Assembly: GCF_001665295.1 (NCBI RefSeq)
Contig: NZ_LZSE01000005.1
Location: forward strand, 62,001 to 126,000
DNA length: 64,000 nt
Direction of reading: 5' to 3'
From: Mycobacterium sp. 1554424.7
GTDB lineage: Bacteria > Actinomycetota > Actinomycetes > Mycobacteriales > Mycobacteriaceae
The notes beneath the pieces are model-generated. The model was not told where the DNA came from, did no database searches, and was given only the letters and a program-made list of their open reading frames with translations. The position numbers and the translations under genes were made by a program. Below, one piece after another: positions 36,426 to 47,200 of the stretch. Position 1 is the first letter of the stretch; every line of letters begins with the position of its first letter.

Positions 36426-37820
36426 CTAGCCCAGGTTGGCCAGCAGCAGCGCCTCGGCGATCGCCGCGCGCTCGAGCACCCCAAGGTGCAGGCTCTCGTT
36501 GACGCTGTGCGCCTGGGTGCCCGGGTCTTCGACCCCGGTGACCAGGATCTTCGCCTGCGGGAACGCGGCGGCGAACTCGGCGATGAACGGGATAGAGCCG
36601 CCCATGCCCATATCGATCGGCTCGACGCCCCAGGCCTGCCGGAAGGCGGCCCGGGCGGCGTCATACACCGCGCCGCTGGCGTCGATGGCGTAGGGCTCGC
36701 CCTTGTCGCCGCGCGTGACGCTGACCCGCGCCCCCCACGGGGCGTGCCGCTGCAGATGGGAGGTCAACGCGTCCAGGTGCGCCTGGGCGTCGCCGCCGGG
36801 CGCGATCCGCATGCTGATCTTGGCGCGGGCGCGCGGGATGAGCGTATTCGACGCTGCCGCAATGGGTGTCGTGTCGATACCGATCACGGTGATCGCCGGT
36901 TTGGCCCAGAGCCGCTGGGGAAGCGAACCCGAGCCGATCTCGGACACCCCGTCCAGCACACCGGAATCGGCGCGGACCCGCTCGGGTGGATAGTCCGGGT
37001 AATTCAGGGAGCTGATGTCGGTTTCGTGCAGGCCCGCCACGGCGACGTTGCCGTCGTCGTCGTGCAGGCTGGCCAGCAGCCGCACCAGCGCGCTCAGCGC
37101 GTCGGGAACCACGCCGCCCCACAGGCCCGAGTGCAGACCGTGGTCGAGCGTGGCAACCTCGACCACGCAGTCGACCAACCCGCGCAGCGAGACCGTCAGC
37201 GCCGGGGTGTCGACGCTCCAGTTGTCCGAGTCGGCGATGACGATCACGTCGGCGGCCAACGCGTCTCGGTGCGCGGCGAGCAATCGACCCAGCGACGGCG
37301 AGCCGGATTCCTCCTCGCCCTCGACGAAGACCGTCACGCCGCACGGCGGCCGGCCGCCGTGCGCCCGAAAAGCGGCTAAATGCGTTGCGATACCGGCCTT
37401 GTCGTCGGCGCTGCCACGGCCGTAGAGCCGACCGTCGCGTTCGGTGGGCTCGAAAGGCGGCGACGCCCACTGGCTGTGGTCGCCTTCGGGCTGCACGTCG
37501 TGGTGCGCGTAGAGCAACACGGTGGGCGCTCCCTGCGGCGCCGGATGCCGCGCGATCACCGCCGGCGCCCCGCCCTCGCTGACGATGCGCACGTCGCCAA
37601 AGCCGGCCTGCGACAACAGGTCCGACACCTTCCGCGCGCTGCGCTGGACCTCCTCGCGCCGGGCGGGGTCGGCCCACACCGATTCGATGCGCACCAGGTC
37701 CTCGAGGTCGCGGCGCACCGACGGCAACACCTCGCGCACACGCTCCGTTATCTCGCGAGCAGACGCAGAATCGCGTAGATCGGGCGGAATTCGTGCGATT
37801 TTGTGTCTGCTCGCGCTCAA
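36426..37820 (-). CDS. M20-family metallopeptidase/dipeptidase (Rv2522c-like)
   Basis: About 464 residues. Metal-ligand motifs are VLLYAHHDVQPEG (His-x-Asp), GRGSADDKAGIATHLAAF, VFVEGEEESGSPS (Glu-Glu) and the terminal ligand in EDPGTQAHSVNESLHLG. This is the carboxypeptidase/dipeptidase (CNDP-like) layout with a central dimerisation domain. The start is taken as TTG 37820, which overlaps the acpS stop by four bases. The frame is open to 37943, and another start is possible. It lies downstream of fas and acpS in the same direction; the link to lipid synthesis is positional only. Confidence 0.85.
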   Translation of the reverse strand: MSASRHKIARIPPDLRDSASAREITERVREVLPSVRRDLEDLVRIESVWADPARREEVQRSARKVSDLLSQAGFGDVRIVSEGGAPAVIARHPAPQGAPTVLLYAHHDVQPEGDHSQWASPPFEPTERDGRLYGRGSADDKAGIATHLAAFRAHGGRPPCGVTVFVEGEEESGSPSLGRLLAAHRDALAADVIVIADSDNWSVDTPALTVSLRGLVDCVVEVATLDHGLHSGLWGGVVPDALSALVRLLASLHDDDGNVAVAGLHETDISSLNYPDYPPERVRADSGVLDGVSEIGSGSLPQRLWAKPAITVIGIDTTPIAAASNTLIPRARAKISMRIAPGGDAQAHLDALTSHLQRHAPWGARVSVTRGDKGEPYAIDASGAVYDAARAAFRQAWGVEPIDMGMGGSIPFIAEFAAAFPQAKILVTGVEDPGTQAHSVNESLHLGVLERAAIAEALLLANLG

Positions 37821-38209
37821 GGGGTCTCCAAAATCGCGACCGCGGCGGCGGTGTCCCCCTCGTGCGTCAGCGACACGTGAATCGTCACGTCCGCCAGATG
37901 CTTGGCGATGTCGCCCGTCAACCGCACCCGGGGTCGGCCCCACATGTCGGTGACCACCTCTATGTCGCGGTGGATGTCCTCGGGCAACACGGGCCGCTGC
38001 GCGAACCGCGACACCGACCAGGCCTTGATCACCGCTTCCTTCGCCGCCCAGCGGGCCGCCAAATGACGCGCCGCCGACGAGCTCTTGTCCGAGGCGTCAC
38101 GCCGCTCACCCGGGGTGAAGGTTTCGGAGAACGCCGTCCCCGGTTGGTCGACCTGCTCGGCGAAATCGGGAATCGAGACGAGGTCTATCCCCACACCGAC
38201 GATGCCCAT
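37817..38209 (-). CDS. acpS: Holo-[acyl-carrier-protein] synthase
   Basis: A 130-residue phosphopantetheinyl transferase, the same length as Rv2523c. Mg-binding residues are visible in GVGIDLVSIPDF (Asp) and HLAARWAAKEAVIKAW (Glu, Lys). It transfers the phosphopantetheine arm from CoA to the carrier domain of FAS I (and AcpM). It lies 28 bases after the fas stop and overlaps the peptidase gene by four bases, so it is cotranscribed with its main substrate. Confidence 0.95.
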   Translation of the reverse strand: MGIVGVGIDLVSIPDFAEQVDQPGTAFSETFTPGERRDASDKSSSAARHLAARWAAKEAVIKAWSVSRFAQRPVLPEDIHRDIEVVTDMWGRPRVRLTGDIAKHLADVTIHVSLTHEGDTAAAVAILETP

Positions 38210-38237
38210 GGGTCGCCAGGTTAACGGATGGGCGACG

Positions 38238-41200
38238 TCATCCGGCGGGGACCTCGTACGCGTCGTCCTCGCCCAGCCGGGAGGCCGGATTCAGCAGCAT
38301 CGCCGCCTCCTGCCGCTTCTCCGGCACGTCGTGATCGAAGCGACGGTCCGGGGGCCGCTGGTACATCGGCGCGCCGCCCGCGATCGCCGACACCAGTCGG
38401 CGCTGGCCGGCCAGCAGGCGGGCGTCCGCGCGCCGCTGGTAGTCGGCGCGCTGATCGGCGTCCAGCGCGGCGAGGAACGCCTGCGGGTGCACCAGCGCGA
38501 CGAGCCCGGACACGTGGCCGAAGCCGAGGCTGGTCAGCAGCCCCGCCTTGAGCGGGAACTTCTCACCGAGCCGCAGCGTCTCGCGCACCCAGACGAAGTG
38601 CGCGGAACCCGCCAGTTCGTCGTCGACGCAATCCAGGCTGCGGTTGGGCGGGATGACCCCGTCGCGCAGCATCTGGCACAGGCCCATCGTCTGGAAGACC
38701 GCCGCACCGCCCTTGGCGTGACCGGTGAGGCTCTTCTGCGACACCACGAACAACGGGGCGCCCGGCGAGCGGCCGAGCGAGTCGGCCAACCGCTCGTGCA
38801 GCTCGGTCTCGTTGGGATCGTTGGCCAGCGTCGACGTGTCGTGCTTGGAGACCACGGCGACGTCGTCGGCGCCGACGCCCAGCTTGGCCAGCGCCCGCGC
38901 CAGCGGCGACTCCTTGCCGCCGCGGCCCGCGCCCAGCGCACCCAGGCCCGGCGCCGGGATGGAGGTGTGCACCCCGTCGCCGAACGACTGCGCGAACGCG
39001 ACCACCGCGAGCACCGGCAGGCCCATCTTGAGCGCCAGGTCGCCGCGGGCCAGCAGGATGGTGCCGCCACCCTGCGCCTCGACGAAGCCCAGTCGGCGCC
39101 GGTCGTTGGGCCGGGAGAACTTCGAGTCGTGGATCCCGCGGCCGCGCATCATGCCGGTGTCGGCTGTGGCCGACATGTCGCCGAAGCCGATGATGCCCTC
39201 CAGCGTCAGGTCGTCGATGCCACCGGCCACCACCATCTCCGCCTTGCCCAGCCGGATCTTGTCGAGGCCTTCCTCCATCGAGACGGCGGCGGTCGCGCAC
39301 GCGGCGACCGGATGGATCATCGCACCGTAGCTGCCGATGTAGGACTGAACCACGTGTGCGGCAACAATATTCGGCAGGATCTCCTGGAAGATGTCGTTCG
39401 GCTTGTTGCGGCCCAACAGGTTTCCGTGGTACAGCGTCTGCATCGACGTGCCGCCGCCCATGCCGGTGCCCATGGTGTTGGCCACCATGCTCGGGTGCAC
39501 GTAGCGCATCACCTCGGCCGGAGTGAAACCCGCGGACAGGAACGCGTCGACGGTTGCCACGATGTTCCACACCGCCACCCGGTCGATGGAACCCGCCATG
39601 TCGGGGCTGATGCCCCACACCGTGGGATCGAACCCGGTGGGAAGCTGGCCACCGACGACCCGCGACAGCTTGGTCTTTCGCGGGACCCGGATCTCGGTGC
39701 CGGCCTTGCGGATGACCTGCCAGTCGCTGGAGTCGGGCACCGGCCGGATGATCGTGTGCTCCGGGTCGAATTCGACGAAGGCTCGGGCGTCGGCCTCCGA
39801 GGACACCACGAACGCGAAGTCCTTGTCCAGGAACACCGACACCAGCAGCGGCGACGCGTGGTCGGGGTCGATGGCGCCGTCGTCGACGAACTCGCGGATG
39901 CCGCATCGCTCCACCACGATGTCGTGGTAGCGCTCGACCAGCTCGGATTCGTCGACCAGATCGCCGGATTCGCTGTCGTACCAACCGGGTTGGGGGTCGT
40001 CTTCCCAGCGGATCAGCCCGGTGGTCCAGGCCAGCTCGAGGACGCCGGCCGCCGACAGCTCGTTGTCGACCTCCATCTCGAAGCGGGTGCGCGACGAGCC
40101 GTACGGTCCCAGCTCGGCGCCGCCGACGATCACCACCAGGTCGGCGGGGTCGACGTCGAGGTCGGCCCATTCCGGCGGCGGTGCCGGCCGGTAGCCTCGC
40201 GGCGGGGACGGCAGCGCGCGAATGGTACCCGCAGCCGCGTCATCGTCGTCGTGAACTGCCTCGGCTGACATCTCCTCGCGCGCCTTGGCGGCCAGTTCGG
40301 CCATGTCCAGGTCGACGTCGGCCAGCCCGCCGGTCAGGTCGGCCTCGATCGGCTTGCTGGCCGCGGCCACCTTGGACTCCACGTCGCACAGGCTCAACAG
40401 CATCGCGGCCATTTCGTCCGTCGAGTAGGTGGTGACACCGGCCTCCTCGACGGCGCTGACGATGGCGTCGTTATGGCCCATCAGGCCGGTGCCGCGGGTC
40501 CAGCCAATCAGCGCGTGCGCCAGGCTGACTCGGGCCGCCCATGACGACTCGGCGTGCCAGCGGCTCACCAGTGCGTCCAGTGCCGACTTGGCCTCGCCGT
40601 AGGCGCCGTCACCGCCGAACATTCCGCGGTTGGGCGAGCCCGGCAGTACCACGTGCAGGCGCGACGCGATGTCGCGCTCGGCGCCGATCTTCGACAGGCC
40701 GCCGATCAGCCGCTGCACGGCCCACAGCAGCACCTTCATCTCCATCTCCGCGCGCGAACCGGCCTCCGACAGGTCACCGGCGACGCGCGGTGCCGCGAAC
40801 GGGAACAGCAGCGTCGGCGTCTGCGCGTCCTTGATGTGAATGGATTGCGGCCCAAGGCTTTCGGTCTGCTCGGTGCCCACCCACTCGACCAGCGCGTCGA
40901 TGTCGGAGTAGGACGCCATGTTGGCCGCCACCACCCACAGCGCGGCACCGTAACGGGCGTGGTCGCGGTAGAGCCCGCGGTAGAAGGCCAGCCGCTCGTC
41001 GTCGAGCTTGGACGTCGTCGCGATGACGGTGGCGCCGCCGTCGAGCAGCCGGGCGACCACCGACGCCGCGATGGACCCCTTGGAAGCGCCCGTCACCACG
41101 GCGACCTCGTTGCTGGACGGACCCGGCAGCGGGTTCTCGGCGCCGGCGGCGATGCGCCCGTACAGCGACGCGTGAATCTGCCGACCGGCTGCCAGCGCCT

Positions 41201-44200
41201 TGCCCTGCCACCAGGTGGCCTGGGTGGCGACAACGTGGCCCGCACCCTCGAACCGTTCGGACAGACGCATCCAGTCGGCGTCGATGTCGCCCTCGTCCGC
41301 CAGCCAAAGCTTGACCAGGTCCTCGCGGGCGCTGGCCCAGCGGTCGTCGAACACGACGGCCTTCTTGGCGTCGAACACCGGGGCCACCAAACGCGGCCAG
41401 TCCGCGCCCAATTCGGCGGTCACCAAGTCGATCAGCTCGGCATCGCTGGCCGCGGGTGACACGCCGACCGGGTTGTCCAGGCCCAGCTGGCCCAGCACCA
41501 GTCGGGCCGCCGACGCCAGCACTCCGTCGCGACCGGTGATCTGGTCGGTGAATTCGGAGAGCGCGGCCGCGTCAACGGTCGCGCCGCCGCCACCGCCGGC
41601 CGACGGCAGCGCCACGGAAACGCCGTGCCGTGCGGCGACCGACATGACCGCCGCGTCGATGACCTTGTCGACCGAGGCGGCATCGGCCAGCGCGCCCTCG
41701 TGCAGGTGGCCCATCGCGCCGCCGCGAACGCTGGTGCCCTCGCGGGTGCCGAGCGCCACTTCCACCGTGACGTGCTTGGCCCAGCCGTCCCCGAGCTCCC
41801 AGGTCTTCTTGACCCGATCCACGATCGCGGCCGGCCGCTTGCCCGAGGGCCCGAGGACCGTGCGCAGCTGATCGTTGATCGCATCGGAAAGCACTGGGCC
41901 ATAAGGCTTGTAGGTGCGCGCCAGCTTGGTCACCTGCGAGCGCAGGCCGGCGAGGTCGGCCTCGGCGGCACCGTCGATGGCGCCGAGGTTCAGCTCCGAA
42001 CCCAGGTCCACCAGCAGCTGGTTGCGCCGCGACGACGCGCCGTCGGTGATCGACTCGATGGAGTCGAGCTGTTCGATCTGATCGATGCGCATCTTGGCCG
42101 ACAGCGCGATGAGCGCCAGCGTGGCGTCGGCGGCGTCGAACGTGATGTCGTCCGGGCGGGCAGCCCCCGACGGCGCGGCGGGCGCGGAAACCGGTGCGGC
42201 TGCCGCAGTTTCGGGCGCTGCCGCTTCCGACTCGGTCCCGGCCGAATCGGCCACCTCGTCCTCGGGCTCCGGCTCGGGGTCGGTGTCGGTGGCGAACAGC
42301 ACGGCGGCGTCGCGCTCGGCATTGAGCACTTCCACTGTGCTGTGGGCGTATTCGGGCAGCTTGAGGGTGTTGGTGGCGAGCCCGGCGACGGTCGGCGCCG
42401 ACTTCACGCCGATCTCGACGAACCGCTCCACCCCGAGACCGCCTGCGGCCTCCTCGGTGAACAGCAGGTCCTGGGTCTCGATCCAGCGCACGGGGCTGGC
42501 GAACTGCCAGGCCAGCAGCTCGATCAACACCTTGCGGGCCAGCTCGGCCGGCCGCTCGCGACGCCAGGTGTCGTAGTCGGCGAGAATCTCATCGAGCGGC
42601 TCGGCGGGCACCAAATCCCGGATCTCCTGGACGAAGTCGCGATCGAGCGTGAAGGGTCGCGGCACCAGGTTCGGGATGTAGCGGCCGATGATGATGTCGG
42701 GATCCTTGTCGCGCGGCATGACCCGCTCGAGCGCTCGCCGGAAGTCGGCCACGCCGACGCGCAACACCCGCGAGTGGAACGGCACATCGATGCCCGGCAC
42801 CAGGATGAACGAGCGCCGCCCACCGCTCAGCTCGCGGCGGCGCTCGACCTCGGCCTCCAGGGCGTCCAGGCCGCGGACCGTGCCGGCGATCGCGTACTGA
42901 GAGCCACGCAGGTTGAAGTTCACGATCTCGAGGAATTCACCGGTGCTCTCGGCGATTCCGGCGACGAAGGCCGGAACCTCGTTGTCGGGCAGGTCGATCT
43001 GCGAGGGCCGGATGGCCGCCAGCCGGTAGTTGGAGCGACCCAACTCGTCGCGCGGCACGATGTCGTGCATCTTCGAGCCGCGGTGAAACACCATCTCCAG
43101 CAAGGCTTCCAGCTCGTAGATGCCCGTGACGCAGGCCAGCGCGGTGTACTCACCTACCGAGTGGCCGCACGCGATCGCGTCTTCGACGAAGGCCCCCTGC
43201 TCGCGCATCTCGGCGACCTGCGCGGCGGCCACGGTCGCCATCGCGACCTGAGTGAACTGCGTCAGGTAGAGAACGCCCTCGGGGTGGTTGTAGTGCACGC
43301 CGCTGGCGATGATGCTGGTCGGGTTGTCGCGCACCACGTGCAACACCGAGAAGCCAAGGGTCTCGCGGGTGAACTTGTCGGCTGCGTCCCACACCTTGCG
43401 CGCCGCCTTGGACCGGGCCCGGACCTCCATGCCCATGCCCTTGTGCTGGATGCCCTGGCCGGGGAACGCGTAGACCGTCCTCGGGGAGCTCAGCCGCGCG
43501 GTGGCCGACATCACCAGATCTGAACCGACCCGCGCGGCCACTTCCAAAACCTCTGCGCCCTGGTCGATTCCGACGCGGTCCACGCGGAAATCGACCTCGT
43601 CACCGGGTCGGACCATGCCCAGGAATCGCGCGGTCCAGCCGACCAGCCGCGCCGGTGGGCGGGCCTTGCCGTCGGCGGCGGTCGCCGCGTGCTGCGCCGC
43701 GGCCGACAGCCACATGCCGTGCACGATCGGCGATTCCAGGCCCGCGAGCAGCGCGGCCGCCCGATCGGTGTGGATGGGATTGTGGTCACCGGACACCACC
43801 GCGAACGGGCGCATGTCGACCGGCGCGGCCAGCGTGACGTCGCGACGGCGCCGACGGGGGGTGTCGGTCGCGTTCTCCGACACGGCGCCGCCGGCCCGGA
43901 CCGGATCGGTGAGCTCGGCCCCACCGGTGCGGCCCAGGATCGCAAAACGCTCAGCGAGGGTCGCGATCACGGCCCCGTCGGCGTCCGAGATGGTCACGGA
44001 GACGGGGACCACCCGGCCCATGTCGGTGTCGACGGCACGCGAAGCCGTTGCGGTTACCGTCAATTCGGCCCGCACCTTCGGCAGGTTGCCGACCACGTGG
44101 GCGGCATGGTCCAGGTGCACCAAGCTGAGCAGACCCTCCACCACCGGGACGCCGGAATCGGTGACCGCCGAGCCGATCGACGCGAAAACGGCGGGCCAAC

Positions 44201-47200
44201 AAGGGCCGACGAGCGCGTCGGGCACGGTGGTGAGGCTGGGCGCCAGCGGTTCGCCGAAGACGGCCGTGACCCCGGTGTGATCCGCGACCCGCTCGGGGTC
44301 CCAATCCACCGTCACGGTGGCCGTCGCGTCGGTGACCGCGGGCAGGAAGTCGGGGCCGTCGACGCCCGCGGCGATCGCCAGGACCGCGCGCATGGCGGTG
44401 GCGGCGTCCTCGGTGGAGACCACCGGGGTACCGCCGTCAACGGTGTTGGCGGGCAAGCGGAACGGGATGTCGACCCACGCGCCCGACACGGGCACGCTCA
44501 GAACGACGCCGTCGTCGCCGGCCTCGAGCCGCGCCCCGGTGGAGGAGTGTGTGGCGCGCTGGCTTTCGGGTCCATCATGCACCAGCCAGTCACCCGGGTC
44601 GGCGATCCGGTGCACCGGGTTGGTCGTGGTGCGGCCGGCCCACTGAACGTCCGGCGCGTCGAGCACGACGGCCAGCGGTCCGGTCACGTCGGGGCGGCCG
44701 AGCCGGCGCGAGGTAACGGCCCGGGGCTGTGCCCCGGCGGCCAGCGCCTCGTCGATGGCGGCCTGCTCGAAGCGGTCCAGCAACTCGCCGACGGGTTCGT
44801 CCATGCGCGTGATGCCGGCCACGGCCGCGGTGCCGGGGATGATGCACACCTGGTCGGCGTCGTAGCGGGCGTCGTGGGCCTGCCACAGCGAGTCGCTGCG
44901 CCACCAGCGCCGCACGTCCTTGTCGATCACCGGCACAAAGTTGACCGGCTTGCCGAGTGTCTTGCACAGCGTGACGAAGAACGGCACGTCGGCCGGGTGC
45001 AGCTGCACGGTTTCGGCGTCGGGGTAGCTCTCGAGCAGCGCGGCTATCGCCTGATCAGGATTCTCCAGCAGCTCCTCGTCGGCAAACGCCGTCTCGATCG
45101 GCCCGAAATCCTTTGGGTGCAAACGGGCCTCGGCGCGCTGCAGCATCTGCTGGAAACGATCGCGCCACGTGTCGGCCAGCCAGGGGCTGCCGGGCGAGGC
45201 GGTGTCGGCGGTCGAATCGCCTTCGCCGATGGCTAGTTCGACATACCGCCGCAACCACTGCAGGTAGGTCATCTCCCCCACGTCGCCGAAGTACGGCTTG
45301 GCGGTGTTGGCCATCGCCGCGATGATCTCGTCGCGACGCTCGGCGACCGCCTCGGCGTCACCGGCGACCTCGTCGAGCAGCCGGCCACAGCGGGAGGCGC
45401 TGTTGTCGATCTCGTGGATGTCCGCGCCGAGCTGGCTACGGCTGGAAGCCATGCCGCCCTGGGCTTTTCCGGCGCTGATCCACTGGTCGGTGCCGGCGGT
45501 TTCGACCAGCATCCGCTTGACCGACGGCGAAGTGGTGGACTCGAGCGTCGCCATCGCCGCGGTGCCGACCAGGATGCCGTCGATCGGCATCAACGGGAAG
45601 CCGTACGCCTCGGCCCAGCGCCCGGACAGGTATTCGGCCGCCCGCTCGGGGGTGCCGATGCCGCCGCCGACGCAGACGGTGATGTTGGGCCGCGACCGCA
45701 GTTCCGAGTAGGTCGCCAGCAGCAGGTCGTCGAGGTCCTCCCAGGAGTGGTGGCCGCCGGCACGCCCCCCCTCGACGTGCGCGATCACCGGCTTGGTGGG
45801 CACCTCGGTGGCGATGCGGATGACCGAGCGGATCTGCTCGACCGTGCCCGGCTTGAACACCACGTGGGTGATGCCGACGTCGCCCAGCTCCTCGATCAAC
45901 GCGACGGCTTCCTCGAGGTCCGGGATGCCGGCGCTGATCACCAGGCCGTCGATCGCCGCGCCGGACTGGCGGGCCTTCTGCACCAGGCGCTTGCCGCCGA
46001 CCTGCAGCTTCCACAGGTACGGGTCGAGGAACAGGGCGTTGAACTGATAGGTGCGGCCGGGCTCGAGGAGGCCGGACAGCTCCTCGATGCGGTCGGCGAA
46101 GATTTCCTCGGTGACCTGACCGCCGCCGGCCAGCTCGGCCCAGTGCCCGGCATTGGCGGCGGCGGCGACGATCTTGGCGTCGACCGTCGTCGGGGTCATG
46201 CCCGCGAGCAGGATCGGCGAGCGCCCGGTCAGGCGGGTGAACTTCGTCGAGAGCTTGACCCGTCCGTCGGGAAGGCGGACCACGCCCGGGGCGTAGGTCG
46301 ACCAGGCCCGTGCGACCTCGGGGGTGGCCCCGACCGTGAACAGGTTGCGCTGACCGCCGCGGGTGGCCGCGGGCACGATGCCCACGCCGAGGCCCCGGAT
46401 CACCGGCGCGGTCAGCCGGGTCAGGATGTCCCCGGGTCCCAGGTCGAGAATCCACCGGGCGCCCGCCTGGTGAACGTGCGTGATCTCGTCCACCCAATCG
46501 ACGCCGCTCACCAGGATGGCCTCGGTCAGCTTCCGGGCCAGCGCGACGTCGAGGCCGACCTTCTCGGCCCAGCCCCCGACGATGTCGACGCCGTCGGCCA
46601 GCCGCGGTGTGTGGAAGCCCACCTCGACCCGTACCGGGTCGAAGACCGGCGCGAAGACGTCGCCGCCGCGAATCTTGTTCTTGCGGTCGGCCTCTTCCTT
46701 CTCGGAGATCTGCTGGCAATACAGCTCGAAGCGCGAGAGCTGCTCGGGAGTGCCCGTGATGACGACCGAGCGCCGCCCGTTGCGGATGGATAGCACCGGA
46801 GGCAGCACGGTCCGCACATCCTGCGCGAACTCCTCGAGCAGCCGGCGAATGCGTTCGGGGTCGGCGTTGGTCACCGAAACCATCGGCGGGCGGTCCCCCA
46901 GCACGGAGATCCCGCGCCGGCGCGCCACCAGCGTCCCGGCCGCGCCGATCAGCTGGGCCAGCGCGAGCAGTTCGATGTCACGGGCGCCCGCCGCGTTGAA
47001 CGCCTCGACGGCGAGCACACCTTGGGAATGCCCGACGACGGCCACCGGCGGCGTCGCCGTCCAATCCATGCCCTGCCGGCCCAGGGCGCGCGCCGCGGCG
47101 ATCTGGGTGAGCAGCACGCCGGGGATCGACACCGCGGCCGACGTCAGGTGCTTGTCCGACGGAATCGGATCCTCGGCCGCCAGCGCGCGCACCCACCGCA

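Noticed and set aside
38085-45236. Several 500-730-codon plus-strand frames antisense to fas
   Set aside because: Composition is Arg/Gly/His-rich without any recognisable domain; fas explains the region fully.
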